64,000 bases of DNA from Natronorubrum bangense (GCF_004799645.1 NZ_CP031305.1:1-64000), one strand, 5' to 3'; positions 7,629-17,319 are shown, counted from the stretch's first letter. Notes: generated by a model not told the origin, from the sequence alone. Numbers and translations: made by a program.

Positions 7629-9257
7629 ATGGCTGATTCGGACGACCTCAGTGCTGTCGGTCGCTTCCGTGAGGAACTCGACCCGATTGTCTTCCTGTTT
7701 GGAGCCGGCCTCTCGGTTGGGATCATCGCACTCTACTTCATCAGCCCGACGACCGTCGAAAACGCCATTGGGGTGGCAAACGAGTCGATGCTCGAGTATC
7801 TGAACTGGGCGCTGCTGTTGATCGTCTTCTTGATCGTCTTGTTCTTGCTGTTCCTGATTATCGGGCCGTGGGGGAAGATCAGGTTGGGCGACGAGAAGCC
7901 GGAGTACAGCTTCCTCTCGTTTTTCGCAATGTTGTACTCGGCTGGCTTCGCCGCCGGGGTCGTCTTCTGGGGGCCGACTGAGGCGCTGTTTTATTATGAC
8001 AACCCTTCGCCGCTGTTCGACGTTTCCGGTGGCTCGGCGGAGGCGATGACGGTCGCCGTCCAGCAGACGCTGTTCCACTGGGCGCTCCCGCAGTTGGCCG
8101 TCTTCACGATCATGGGGATCGCGATCGGCTACTTCGCGTACAACTACGACTCCGTCCCACTGCGGGTTTCCTCGGCGCTGACCCCACTGCTCGGGAAGGA
8201 TAACCTCGATGGGAACGCCGCGAAGTTCATCGATATCATCGCTGTCTTCGCGACGATCGGCGGCGTCGCGACCTCGCTTGGCTTTATCGGCAGCCAGTTC
8301 GTCACCGGACTGGACTACCAGTGGGGGATCGATCTGGGGAACACCGGGATCTTGCTCGTGGTGACGACGATGACGCTTTTGTTTACGATCTCGATGGTGC
8401 TCGGCGTCGACCGCGGCATTCGCCGGCTCTCGAACTTCAATATGATTCTCTTCGTCGTCCTCATGGTGGCGACGTTCATCGTCGGCCCGACGGTGTTTCT
8501 CGTCTTGCTCGGAACACAGGCCTTCGGCGGCATGGTGACGAACTTCGTCTCGATGAGTCTGTTCACCGGCGCGGGTGTCGAGGGCGGCACCCAGTGGGCA
8601 AACGACTGGACCGTCTTCTACTGGGCGTGGGCACTCTCGTGGTCCCCGTTTGCCGGTCTGTTCATCGCCCGGATCTCCAAAGGACGCACCGTCCGCGAGG
8701 TCGCGTTTACGGGCATCGCTGCGACCTCTGGGGCGACGATTCCGTGGTTTACCTTCGTCGGCGGCTCGGCCGTCTGGGCCCAGCACAACGGCGTCACGGA
8801 CATCCTCGGTCCCGTCGGCGAACACGGCGCGCCGGTCGCTGGCTTCGCCCTCTTCGAGGCGTTCCCGCTTGGCTCCGTGTTCATGATCGCCTTTATGATC
8901 CTCGTCACCACGTTCTTCATTACGTCAGCGGACTCCTCGACGCTCGCCGTCTCGATGATGACCACCGGCGGCAAGGCCAGTCCCTCGAGTATCAACCGGG
9001 TCTTCTGGGGGGTCGTCCTCGGCATGACTGCCGCGATCCTGATGATCCTCGGCGGTGTCGACGCCCTGCAGTCGGCCGCGATCATCACGGGCGGCCCGTT
9101 TGCGTTCGTCTGTCTGTTCGCATTGCTCGGGCTCGCCCGCGAGTTCAGCGCGAAGTTCGGACGCGTGCTCTTACAGGATGACGCCTGGATCGTCGGCTCG
9201 CGGCCGGAACAGCCCTCGAGCGGCGATTCGGACGCGGTTCCCGGAGACGACGACTGA
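7629..9257 (+). CDS. BCCT-family transporter (glycine betaine/choline type)
   Basis: A 542-residue secondary transporter with about 12 hydrophobic segments. The start chosen is ATG 7629 (MADSDDLSAVGRF); an upstream start at 7578 only adds 17 non-conserved residues. Family hallmarks are the N-terminal FGAGLSVGIIALYFI span, the glycine-rich segment FAAGVVFWGPTEALFYY and the aromatic box region TVFYWAWALSWSPFAGLFIARISKGRTVREV. BCCT proteins take up betaine, choline or carnitine with Na+ or H+, so in a halophile it probably supplies compatible solute. The C-terminus is short, without the long regulatory tail of BetP. It stands alone. Confidence 0.93.
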   Translation: MADSDDLSAVGRFREELDPIVFLFGAGLSVGIIALYFISPTTVENAIGVANESMLEYLNWALLLIVFLIVLFLLFLIIGPWGKIRLGDEKPEYSFLSFFAMLYSAGFAAGVVFWGPTEALFYYDNPSPLFDVSGGSAEAMTVAVQQTLFHWALPQLAVFTIMGIAIGYFAYNYDSVPLRVSSALTPLLGKDNLDGNAAKFIDIIAVFATIGGVATSLGFIGSQFVTGLDYQWGIDLGNTGILLVVTTMTLLFTISMVLGVDRGIRRLSNFNMILFVVLMVATFIVGPTVFLVLLGTQAFGGMVTNFVSMSLFTGAGVEGGTQWANDWTVFYWAWALSWSPFAGLFIARISKGRTVREVAFTGIAATSGATIPWFTFVGGSAVWAQHNGVTDILGPVGEHGAPVAGFALFEAFPLGSVFMIAFMILVTTFFITSADSSTLAVSMMTTGGKASPSSINRVFWGVVLGMTAAILMILGGVDALQSAAIITGGPFAFVCLFALLGLAREFSAKFGRVLLQDDAWIVGSRPEQPSSGDSDAVPGDDD

Positions 9258-9373
9258 CGGCGATCGAGTCGTCTCCGGACGACCAGCGTGGACGCACCGC
9301 TGGTCAGTGCTGTCCGATGCAGAGCGATCGAAAAAACGACGTCGCGGTTTCGGTCGGTCGGTTCAGTCGCTTC

Positions 9374-12300
9374 TCAGCACTCGCTCCAGCCACAGGACTC
9401 GCAGGTCTTGCAGCCTTCGGAGTAGTACAGCGACAGCGAGCCACAGTCAGGACACTCCGGCGACTCGCCGGCGTCGATCAGGTCCTGAATGGCGTCGTCG
9501 TCGTCGTTGCTCGCCGCAGCGGCTCCGCCGTCGGTCTGTGGGCCGTCAACCTCGGCGTCCGCGCCCGCATCAGCCGCATCCTCGAGCGTCTGCTGGGTCG
9601 GGTACGGCTTGTCGATCTCGCTCTCGAGGTAGCGACGCATCGCGGTGCCGATGGCGTCCGGGATGGACTGGATCTGCTCGCCTTTGTCCCAGGCGACTTT
9701 CGGACTGCGCGTGCCACAGAGTTCGTCGACGATCTCCTCGGGGTCGACACCCGAGCGCAGCGAGGTCGAGATGACCTTCGCCAGCGCCTCGGTAAAGGAG
9801 TTCGTGAAGCCACCGGAGTGGCCGATGTTCGCGAACAGCTCGAACGGCTGGCCGGTCTCGGGGTCCTCGTTGATCGTCACGTAGACCTTGCCGTAGCCGG
9901 TGTCGATACGCTGGCTGACGCCCTGGAGCGCATCTGGCCGCTCGCGCTTCTCGGTGAAGTCGACCTCGACCGGCTGGCGTGCCTCGTCGACCAGCGAGTC
10001 GACGTCTTCCTCGAGAACCTCGCGGACGTCCTCGCTCTCGAGGAACGCCTCGAGACCACCGAAGATCTCGTCGATCTGTTCGATGAGCGCCTGTGCAGCT
10101 TCCGTCTCGTCGGCGAAGTCGGCGTTGTCGGCTCGCGTCGTCAGCACCTGCTTGGAGCGGGTACCGTCGCGGTAGTAGGTGACGCCTTTCCCGCCGTTCT
10201 CGTAGACCCACTCGAAGACCTCTTTGGCGTCCTCGAGCGAGGAATCGTTCGGTGCGTTGACCGTCTTCGAGATGGCGGAGTCGACGCCTTTCTGTGCGGC
10301 ACACTGGACGGCCGCGTGCTGTTTCGCCGAGAGGTCCGAGGTGATGACGAACAGTTCGCCGATGGCGTCTGGCACCGTCGACAGCCCTTCGACGCCGTCG
10401 AACTGGTTTGTGGCCATCTGCTCTTGGGCCTCTGCTTTGACGGCTTCGACGTCGATGTCGTTGGCCTCTAAGGTGCGCAGGAAGTAGTCGTCGAACTCGA
10501 CGAGCATCTCGTCGCCCTGCACGTCGTCGGTGACGTTCTTGTAGTAGGCGACGTTGTAAATCGGCTCACAGCCACCCGTCGTGTTGCCGACCATCGAGGT
10601 CGTTCCGGTCGGGGCGATGGTCGTCACGTTGTGGTTGCGGATCGGGAAGCCATCGGCCCAGTCGTCGGCGTCCTCGCCGGTCTGTTTCTCGAACCATTCG
10701 CGGTACTCGGTCGGCTCGGCGTACTTCGAGTCGTCCCAGTCGTTAAAGGAGCCACGCTCGGTTGCGAGGTCGTGACTCGTCGCCTTCGCGCCGTGGTTGA
10801 TGTGGGTCAGCAGCTGGCTGGCGACCTCGTTGCCCTCCTCGCTGCCGTACTTGATGCCGAGCTGGATATACAACTGAGCGAGCCCCATGATTCCGAGGCC
10901 GATCTTGCGCATGTCACGAACCTTCTCCTCGATCTCTTCCACCGGGAAGTCGGACATCGTGACGACGTTCTCGAGGAAGCGCGTACCGTACTCGATGCGT
11001 TCGTCGAACTCCTCGAAGTCGATCGCCTCCGCTAAGAAGGCCGCGACGGCCGCCTCGTGGGAGTCGTACTCATCGGCGTGTTCCTCGCTCCAGACACGCC
11101 AGTCGGGTGCGTTCTGGTCGGCGACCGTCGAGAGGTTGATGTGACCGAGGTTACAGGCCTCGTACTCCTCGAGTGGCTGTTCGCCACAGGGGTTTGTCGC
11201 GAGGATGCGGTGGTCTTCCTGCTCTTCGATGTCGAAGGAGTGCTCCTTGTTCACTCGCTCGAGGTAGATGACGCCCGGTTCGCCGTTCTCGTGGGCGCCT
11301 TCGACGATGCGTTCGAAGATGAGTTCGGCGGGGATCGACAGCGGCTCGCCGACCTCGATGTGTTCGCCGAGGTCGTAGCGGCTGTACATCTCTTTGGTCT
11401 CCTCGGTGGCGATGTGTGGCTCTTCCGTGCGCGGATTGGTGAACGTGAACTCCTCGCCGTTTTTGACCGCGTCCATGAAGCCGTCGGTGATGCCGACGGA
11501 GATGTTGAAGTTAGAGAGGTGGCCCTCGACGGCGTTGCGCAGGTGTTTCGGAACGCGACCTTCCTCGTCGATCAGCTCGCGGGCTTCCTCGAGTGCTTCC
11601 GAGAACGTCGTGTAGGTGTAGTCGTCGGGGTCGTTGAGTCGCAGCGTGTGTGCCAGCGAGACGTCCTTGTTTTTGGCGTGGATGAACTCGATGACGTCCG
11701 GGTGGGAGACCCGCATGATCCCCATCTGCGCACCGCGTCGGGTGCCACCCTGGGCGATCGTCTCACAGAGCTGGTCGTACGTGCGCATGAACGTGATCGG
11801 GCCGGAGGCGATACCGCCGGTCGAGCCGACCGAGTCGCCGTAGGGACGCAGCTGCCAGAAGCCGTAGCCGACGCCGCCACCGGACTGGAAGACCTCTGCG
11901 GCCTTCTTTGCGGTCTCGTGGATGTCCGAGAGGTCGTCGTCGGGGCTCATGACGAAACATGCCGAGAGCTGCTGGAGTTCGTCGCCAGCGTTCATCAGGG
12001 TTGGCGAGTTCGGCATAAAGGAAAGGTGCTCCATCCCTTCGATGAACGTCTCGGCGACGTCCTCGACGTGCTCGCGCACGTCTTCGGGAAGCTCTGGGAC
12101 GACCGTCTCGTAGGCGAACTTGTTGACGTTGTGCTCGGTTAGTTCGGTTTCGACGTCGTCACCAACGGTTGTCCCCTCACCGAAGACCTCCTCTGCGAGT
12201 TCGTCCCGGCGCGGGTGGTCGGGCTTGAGCTGGTCGGGTGTAACGGTTACCTCGAGGTCGAGCTTGTCTGCCTCGTAGACGGCTTCAGCGAGGGCGACGT

Positions 12301-12487
12301 TCTTGCCGACGCGGTCGAAGAGGTCCTCCTGGGATTCGATGAGCTCGCCGTTGGCGTCCTTACGCAGATAGCGTGCGGGGAGGATGTTGTGATAGGCGTT
12401 GTCGGTCAGTCGCTCCTCGAGCGTGTCACCGTCGGTGCGTTTGATCGGGAGGGTGAGGTCAGCCGCGGAGAGCTCCGAGTTGCTCAT
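9374..12487 (-). CDS. nrdJ: Adenosylcobalamin-dependent (class II) ribonucleoside-diphosphate reductase
   Basis: A 1037-residue enzyme that makes deoxyribonucleotides using adenosylcobalamin. The N-terminal Cys of the redox pair sits in LSACFVMSPDDDL (about residue 177). The radical-site loop NPCGEQPLEEYEACNLG at about 432-448 supplies the catalytic Asn, Cys and Glu. The substrate-site motif APTGTTSMVGNTTGG is intact. The C-terminal 30 residues form a four-cysteine zinc ribbon (CPDCGSLSLYY, then CKTCESCGWSEC) thought to shuttle reducing equivalents. An acidic low-complexity linker precedes it. No intein interrupts the gene. No cobalamin riboswitch is visible upstream. It is transcribed alone. 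Confidence 0.96.
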   Translation of the reverse strand: MSNSELSAADLTLPIKRTDGDTLEERLTDNAYHNILPARYLRKDANGELIESQEDLFDRVGKNVALAEAVYEADKLDLEVTVTPDQLKPDHPRRDELAEEVFGEGTTVGDDVETELTEHNVNKFAYETVVPELPEDVREHVEDVAETFIEGMEHLSFMPNSPTLMNAGDELQQLSACFVMSPDDDLSDIHETAKKAAEVFQSGGGVGYGFWQLRPYGDSVGSTGGIASGPITFMRTYDQLCETIAQGGTRRGAQMGIMRVSHPDVIEFIHAKNKDVSLAHTLRLNDPDDYTYTTFSEALEEARELIDEEGRVPKHLRNAVEGHLSNFNISVGITDGFMDAVKNGEEFTFTNPRTEEPHIATEETKEMYSRYDLGEHIEVGEPLSIPAELIFERIVEGAHENGEPGVIYLERVNKEHSFDIEEQEDHRILATNPCGEQPLEEYEACNLGHINLSTVADQNAPDWRVWSEEHADEYDSHEAAVAAFLAEAIDFEEFDERIEYGTRFLENVVTMSDFPVEEIEEKVRDMRKIGLGIMGLAQLYIQLGIKYGSEEGNEVASQLLTHINHGAKATSHDLATERGSFNDWDDSKYAEPTEYREWFEKQTGEDADDWADGFPIRNHNVTTIAPTGTTSMVGNTTGGCEPIYNVAYYKNVTDDVQGDEMLVEFDDYFLRTLEANDIDVEAVKAEAQEQMATNQFDGVEGLSTVPDAIGELFVITSDLSAKQHAAVQCAAQKGVDSAISKTVNAPNDSSLEDAKEVFEWVYENGGKGVTYYRDGTRSKQVLTTRADNADFADETEAAQALIEQIDEIFGGLEAFLESEDVREVLEEDVDSLVDEARQPVEVDFTEKRERPDALQGVSQRIDTGYGKVYVTINEDPETGQPFELFANIGHSGGFTNSFTEALAKVISTSLRSGVDPEEIVDELCGTRSPKVAWDKGEQIQSIPDAIGTAMRRYLESEIDKPYPTQQTLEDAADAGADAEVDGPQTDGGAAAASNDDDDAIQDLIDAGESPECPDCGSLSLYYSEGCKTCESCGWSEC

Positions 12488-12927
12488 GCGCAGGTCACCT
12501 CGTCAGTATCCCGTTTCCGGGTGGCGATTCTGGCGTATGGGGAAGTCCTGAATTCCATCATTCGTAACGAAGGTTCGATAGTCAGCCATGCATCTTAAAA
12601 CTGGGTATTTCGTCCTATATTTCTTGTACTAGGACAACTCCAGTTGTATAGATGGCTCTGTGTTGTCTCGTTTGTCGAGTCGATCACGATCCTCGAACAG
12701 ACCGTAATCGGTGCTATCAGCAACTACAACGCCGACGGTCTTAACGATTTTCAGACCGAACTGAAAGTAGCGTCAACGACAATGAATCGCCGCCTAGTCG
12801 GCCGATTTTCAGTTTCAGTCGGCAGATCGGTCGCCTGCATGAACACATTATTTTTCGTGAAAGTAGCGAATAGCACTCTTTCATTACATCCAGAAAGATT
12901 ACGTCCCTGTAGGACCGTGGGGTCAGT
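12488..12927. other. Non-coding spacer between nrdJ and a small membrane protein gene
   Basis: A 440-base spacer between divergent genes that should hold both promoters. A short inverted repeat (GTCCTA at 12612-12617, TAGGAC at 12630-12635, 12-nt loop) is present. AT-rich runs around 12600-12625 and 12845-12890 could serve as TATA elements. No cobalamin-type riboswitch core and no gene are recognisable. Confidence 0.5.
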
Positions 12928-13110
12928 ATGTTCGAACCGCTAACGTCCTCGACCATCTTGCTCATACTGGCGGGATTGGCCGCCTTTGCGGTCGCCGTCG
13001 TTGCGATCCGTATCGCGATCAAACTGGCCGTCCGAGTCGGGCTCGTCGCCGCGGTCGTGCTCGCAGCGCTGTGGGCAACTGGTACGCTCGAGTTGCTCCC
13101 CGGCGTCTGA
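12928..13110 (+). CDS. Small two-helix membrane protein
   Basis: A 60-residue hydrophobic protein starting MFEPLTSSTILLILAG. It has one long hydrophobic span (about 10-30) and a second (about 36-55), separated by the short basic patch RIAIKLAVR. It has good codon usage for this genome and short haloarchaeal proteins of this kind are common, which supports it being real. Position convergent to trpG is probably incidental. Function is unknown. Confidence 0.6.
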   Translation: MFEPLTSSTILLILAGLAAFAVAVVAIRIAIKLAVRVGLVAAVVLAALWATGTLELLPGV

Positions 13111-13155
13111 AGTCGACAGCTCCGTAACCGATTTTTCTGTTGAACGATTCCCTGC

Positions 13156-13782
13156 CTACAGGGTCGAGAGGAAGTTCTCGATGACGTCGTGGCCAACGGC
13201 CGTCAGGACGCTTTCTGGATGGAACTGCACGCACTCGAGTGGGTACTCGCGGTGGCGCACACCCATCACGAGCGTCTCCGAGCCGTGTTCGGCCGTCGCC
13301 GACACCGCGAAACAGTCGGGCACCTCGGTGGCGACCAGCGAGTGATAGCGGCCGGCCCGAAAGCCCTGCTCGAGTCCCTCGAAGACGCCCTCGCCGTCGT
13401 GGTCGACCGCCGAGGCCTTGCCGTGGATCGGATCGGGGGCCCGCCCGACGGTGCCGCCGTAGGCGTAGACGGCGGCCTCGAGTCCGAGACAGACGCCAAG
13501 CGTCGGAATCTCGCTGAGTTCCTCGAGTACGTCCATCGTAACGCCGACGTCGCGATCGTTTTTCGGATGCCCCGGCCCCGGACTGATGACGATCGCGTCG
13601 GGGTCGACGGCGCGGACGTCCTCGAGCGAGGCGGTGTTTTTCAGAATCTCGGTCTCGGTGCCCGGCAGTTGGCTGACGTACTCGACGAGGTTGTACGTAA
13701 ACGAGTCGTAGTTGTCGATGAACAGGACCGTCAGCGCCGCTGCATCCGCGTCGACAGCCGACTGCTCGCTCGTCGCGTTCAT
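13156..13782 (-). CDS. trpG: Anthranilate synthase component II (glutamine amidotransferase)
   Basis: A 208-residue class I glutamine amidotransferase that supplies ammonia to TrpE for anthranilate synthesis. It opens with VLFIDNYDSFTYNLVEYV, has ISPGPGHP, the nucleophile elbow GVCLGLEAAVYAYGG with the catalytic Cys, and the His-Glu of the triad in CVQFHPESVLT. The usual GHQ after the nucleophile is GLE here; I believe this variation occurs in haloarchaeal TrpG. It is the last gene of the trpD-F-E-G operon and its start overlaps the end of trpE by four bases. Confidence 0.95.
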   Translation of the reverse strand: MNATSEQSAVDADAAALTVLFIDNYDSFTYNLVEYVSQLPGTETEILKNTASLEDVRAVDPDAIVISPGPGHPKNDRDVGVTMDVLEELSEIPTLGVCLGLEAAVYAYGGTVGRAPDPIHGKASAVDHDGEGVFEGLEQGFRAGRYHSLVATEVPDCFAVSATAEHGSETLVMGVRHREYPLECVQFHPESVLTAVGHDVIENFLSTL

Positions 13783-15458
13783 CGGCTCACCTCCGGTGTC
13801 GTCTCGACGGCTCCGCTTGAGTCGTCATCGCTGCCGTCGGCAGATATCTCGATCGCCTCGAGGGCTGCGAGCACGCCGCCCATCTTCTTCTCCGTTTCCT
13901 CGTACTCGGCCTCGGGGTCGCTGTCGGCGACCAATCCAGCACCGGCCTGGACCGTAATCCGGTCTCGATCTGCCTCGTGTTCAACCGTTGCCGTCCGAAT
14001 CACGATCGCGAAATCGGCGTCGCCAGTCCAAGAGTAGTAGCCAACGCCGCCGCCGTAGAGCCCGCGTGGCTCGGCCTCGAGGTCGTCGATGATCTCCATC
14101 GCTCGGATCTTCGGCGCGCCCGAAAGGGTTCCGGCGGGGAACGACGCACGGGTCGCATCAAAGGCATCGGCGTCCGCTGCCAACGCTCCGGTCACGGTCG
14201 ATTCGATATGCTGGACGTGGCTGTATTTGAGGACGTTCATGAACTCGTCGACCCGGACCGAGCCAGCCTCGGAGACCCGACGCACGTCGTTTCGGGCCAG
14301 ATCGACCAGCATCGTGTGCTCGGCGCGCTCTTTCTCGTCGGCCAGCATCTCGCCAGCCAGCCGACGGTCCTCGACGGGACTCGAGCCCCGGTCACAGGTC
14401 CCGGCGATGGGGTTGGACATCACTTCGCGCCCGCGCACGGAAACAAGCGTTTCAGGACTCGCGCCGACGACGGTCAGATCGCCGTGGTCGAGCAGATACA
14501 TGTACGGCGAGGGGTTGACGTCGCGCATCGCCTCGTAGAAGCCGAGCGGGTCGACGTCGCCGTAGAGCTCTCGCGTCCGGGAGATAACACCCTGGTAGAT
14601 GTCGCCGTCGAGGACGTGTTCTTTCGCCCGACGGACGCTCTCCTCGTACTCGGCTTTGGGGCCGGCGATCTCTTCGTCGCGGACGAATCCGCCCGTTTCC
14701 GGTGGCTCGGCCGTCTGCAACGTCTCTGCGACCGCGCGTGCCTCGGCTCGAATCTCGTCGTAGACCGCGTCGGGATCGGCGTCGGCCTCGAGGATCGGCG
14801 TACAGACCAGCGAGACGGTCCCCTCGTGTTCGTCGAACGCGAGCGTCTTCGTCGTCAGCACGAACTGGGCGTCCGGGAACCGCGAGTCGGGTCGCTCGAG
14901 GCCGACTTCCTCGAGCCAGAGGTCGTAGACGGCGTCGTAGGCGAGAAAACCGACCAGCCCGCCGGTCAGATGCTGGCGGTCGTGATCGGGCGCGTTCGGG
15001 AAGTCGACATCGGGCATCGCCGCCCGGAGCGCATCGACGGTGTCGCCGTCGACATCCGTCTCGAGGAGATCAAGCGGCGCGTCGTCGGTCAGCGCCTCGA
15101 CGGTCGTCCCCTCGGGTTCGACCGTGACGACGGCGTCAGGATCGTAGCCGACGTAGGAGTAGCGCGCGTGGCGGTCCGCTCGCGTCGAACTCGGGCGGAA
15201 TGCGCCGTCCGGATCGCTCGAGGCGGTTTTCTCCGCGCTCTCGAGTAAGAAGGCGTACGACGATCGCTCCCGGTCGCTCGAGGGCGAGCGGCCGGTGAGG
15301 GCGGCGTAGGCCGCAAGCGGCGTCGTCTCGACGTCGAGGGTGGCGACGGTTCGGACGACTGCTGGCCGGTCCTCGCGGTCGCCTGCATACTCGCAGAAGG
15401 TCTCGCGGTCGATATCTAGCGTCGGCGTCGGGTTCGATGAGGGGGCTGAGTCAGTCAT
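13779..15458 (-). CDS. trpE: Anthranilate synthase component I
   Basis: A 559-residue chorismate-using enzyme that forms anthranilate with ammonia from TrpG. The C-terminal catalytic half carries the conserved NPIAGTCDRG, EHTMLVDLARNDVRRV, and FPAGTLSGAPKIRAMEIID motifs; the N-terminal half contains the expected substrate/tryptophan-regulation lobe. An acidic Ser/Asp tail follows after about residue 535. The gene overlaps both trpF (upstream) and trpG (downstream) by four bases, so the operon should be translationally coupled. Confidence 0.96.
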   Translation of the reverse strand: MTDSAPSSNPTPTLDIDRETFCEYAGDREDRPAVVRTVATLDVETTPLAAYAALTGRSPSSDRERSSYAFLLESAEKTASSDPDGAFRPSSTRADRHARYSYVGYDPDAVVTVEPEGTTVEALTDDAPLDLLETDVDGDTVDALRAAMPDVDFPNAPDHDRQHLTGGLVGFLAYDAVYDLWLEEVGLERPDSRFPDAQFVLTTKTLAFDEHEGTVSLVCTPILEADADPDAVYDEIRAEARAVAETLQTAEPPETGGFVRDEEIAGPKAEYEESVRRAKEHVLDGDIYQGVISRTRELYGDVDPLGFYEAMRDVNPSPYMYLLDHGDLTVVGASPETLVSVRGREVMSNPIAGTCDRGSSPVEDRRLAGEMLADEKERAEHTMLVDLARNDVRRVSEAGSVRVDEFMNVLKYSHVQHIESTVTGALAADADAFDATRASFPAGTLSGAPKIRAMEIIDDLEAEPRGLYGGGVGYYSWTGDADFAIVIRTATVEHEADRDRITVQAGAGLVADSDPEAEYEETEKKMGGVLAALEAIEISADGSDDDSSGAVETTPEVSR

Positions 15459-16123
15459 GGGTGATGGGACGAGTCCGGCTCTACTGCTCGAAGGGCGGTC
15501 GTTGCTCGGTCGACGAACGAGTGTACTGCGGTCGGGTCCTTGCTGCCGTCGTCGGCTTCGACCCCACTTGCGGCGTCGACGGCGAACGGCTCGACTGCTC
15601 GGACCGCGTCCGCGACGTTGTCTGGGGTGAGTCCACCGGCGAGGATCAACGGCGACTCGAGGTCGGCAGCAGCCTGTCGGGTTCGCCCCCAGTCGTGGGT
15701 CTCGCCGGTTCCGCCACCGCCGTCCTCGCCCGGCGTATCGACGAGGAGGGCATCGACGACGTCGTCGTAGGCGGCCGCGTTCGTCGCGTCGTCGGCATCG
15801 ACCGCGTACAGTAGCCGTGCATCGATGGTCGATCGCAAACGATCGAGGGCGTCTGGCTCGAGGCCGCCGTGGATCTGGAGGACATCCGGTCCGACCGCAT
15901 CGACCAGCTCGCGTGCGTGGTCGGGGTCGGACGGCATCGTCACGAGCACCGTCGTCACGAACGGTGGTGTGGCCGCGACGAGGGCTCGAGCCTGATCGAC
16001 TGAGACCTCTCGTGGCGTGTCGACGGGAACGTCACAGATGAGTCCGACCGCGTCGACACCGGCGTCGACGACCGTCTCGAGGTCAGCTTCGGTCGTCAGT
16101 CCACAGACCTTGACGCGCGTCAT
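15455..16123 (-). CDS. trpF: Phosphoribosylanthranilate isomerase
   Basis: A 222-residue TIM-barrel enzyme converting phosphoribosylanthranilate to CdRP. It begins MTRVKVCGLTTEADLE, with the catalytic Cys of the KVCG motif, and has the family segments DVLQIHGG and PLILAGGLTPDNVADAV; the catalytic Asp is expected in VDTPGEDGG. The segment FAVDAASGVEADDGSKD binds phosphate. It overlaps trpD by four bases upstream and trpE by four downstream. Confidence 0.95.
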   Translation of the reverse strand: MTRVKVCGLTTEADLETVVDAGVDAVGLICDVPVDTPREVSVDQARALVAATPPFVTTVLVTMPSDPDHARELVDAVGPDVLQIHGGLEPDALDRLRSTIDARLLYAVDADDATNAAAYDDVVDALLVDTPGEDGGGGTGETHDWGRTRQAAADLESPLILAGGLTPDNVADAVRAVEPFAVDAASGVEADDGSKDPTAVHSFVDRATTALRAVEPDSSHHP

Positions 16124-17136
16124 TGGTGGGTTTGTTCCGAGACGCCCGTGCAGAGCCGTTCGAACTTCGTCGCTGCGTCGCCGGACTCGATCGCCTCACG
16201 TGCGGTATCGGCACCGTCCTCGAGCGAGTCGGCCTCGCCCGCAACGTAGATCGCTGCGCCCGCGTTCGCGAGGATGACGTCGCGCTTTGCGCCCGTCACG
16301 TCGCCCTCGACGATACCGCGCATGTCGTCGGCGTTTGCCTCGGGCGAGCCACCTGCGATGTCCGTGATGTCGTGTGCCTCGAGGCCGAGATCGGTTGGCT
16401 CGAGCGAATACTGCTCGACGTCGTCGCCGTCGACTTCCGCGACAGTGGTCTCGCCGTGGATGGCGATCTCGTCGGTGCCCGCGCCGTGGACGACCAGCGC
16501 GCGGTCGACATCCATCCGGGAGAGCGCCGCCGCCAGCGTCGGGACGAGATCGGGGTCGTAGACGCCGACGACCTGTGCGTCCGCGCCCGCGGGGTTCGTC
16601 AGCGGTCCGAGAATATTAAAGACCGTTCGCATGCCGAGTTCCTTTCGCGGGCCGATGACGGCTTTCATCGCAGGGTGGAACACCGGCGCGAGCATGAACC
16701 CGATCCCATCGCGTTCGATCGCGTTCTCGACGGCCGGTGGCTCAGCCTCGACGTCGACGCCAGCGACCTCGAGGACGTCCGCGCTGCCAGATGACGAGGA
16801 GACGGAGTAGTTGCCGTGTTTAGCGATCGGGACGCCAGCGCCGGCGGCGACGATCGCGCTCGTCGTCGAGACGTTGATCGTATCGTAGTCGTCCCCGCCC
16901 GTCCCGCAGGTGTCAACCAGCGGCTCCCGGTCAGGTGCGATCGTTCGGGCTGCCTCGCGCATCCCTTCCGCGAAGCCGGCGATCTCCGCTTCCGTCTCGC
17001 CTTTTGCACGCAGTGCAGCAAGCAGTGCGCCGATCTGTGCTTCCGTTGCGCCCTCGAACACCGCTGTTGAGGCCGCTCGAGCCTCCGTTTGTGTAAGGTC
17101 CTGGCCGTCAGTCACCCGTTCGACGTATTCCTGCAT
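16120..17136 (-). CDS. trpD: Anthranilate phosphoribosyltransferase
   Basis: A 338-residue enzyme joining anthranilate and PRPP, the first gene of the trpDFEG operon. It starts at MQEYVERVTDGQDL (17136); the 13 codons upstream look non-coding and overlap the promoter. Diagnostic motifs are VDTCGTGGDDYDTINVSTTSA (PRPP site), KHGNYSVSSSSGSADVLE and FNILGPLTNPAGA. Length is normal. A TATA-like element about 27 bases upstream of the start implies a leaderless or very short-leader transcript. Confidence 0.96.
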   Translation of the reverse strand: MQEYVERVTDGQDLTQTEARAASTAVFEGATEAQIGALLAALRAKGETEAEIAGFAEGMREAARTIAPDREPLVDTCGTGGDDYDTINVSTTSAIVAAGAGVPIAKHGNYSVSSSSGSADVLEVAGVDVEAEPPAVENAIERDGIGFMLAPVFHPAMKAVIGPRKELGMRTVFNILGPLTNPAGADAQVVGVYDPDLVPTLAAALSRMDVDRALVVHGAGTDEIAIHGETTVAEVDGDDVEQYSLEPTDLGLEAHDITDIAGGSPEANADDMRGIVEGDVTGAKRDVILANAGAAIYVAGEADSLEDGADTAREAIESGDAATKFERLCTGVSEQTHQ

Positions 17137-17148
17137 AGTGAACACCAA

Positions 17149-17184
17149 TGTACGTAGTTGTCTTATAATGCCCAAATCAGTACA
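17149..17184 (-). promoter_or_regulatory. Probable trpDFEG promoter with flanking TGTAC-type dyad
   Basis: On the minus strand a TTATAA core (about 17162-17168) lies about 27 bases before the trpD start. Two related hexamers, TGTACG/CGTACA at 17149-17154 and AGTACA/TGTACT at 17179-17184, flank it symmetrically with centres 30 bp apart. They are near matches to TGTACA, the half-site I recall for the archaeal repressor TrpY in Methanothermobacter. Binding of such a protein here is inference. Confidence 0.45.
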
Positions 17185-17319
17185 TCGACTTAAACGTGTC
17201 GCCGGGATGTGTGGGGCTCACTCTCGAAGGGCATTCGATTCGAAACCTTCAATTACCGTGGCGGGCAACGATTGAATGCAGACAAGGTGGCGACGGACGC
17301 CACGAAAGCGAAACCAGGC

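Noticed and set aside
9317..12598. Long open frames on the plus strand opposite nrdJ (for example 9317-10471 and 11057-12142).
   Set aside because: They are antisense shadows of a certain gene in high-GC DNA, with no family resemblance and many Val/Asp/Arg codons mirrored from the NrdJ frame.
12488..12650. Possible cobalamin riboswitch before the B12-dependent nrdJ.
   Set aside because: No B12-box-like core or multi-stem fold is visible in the upstream spacer.
13977..15248. A 423-codon plus-strand frame opposite trpE.
   Set aside because: It is the complement of a conserved enzyme gene and shows no domain or plausible start signal.
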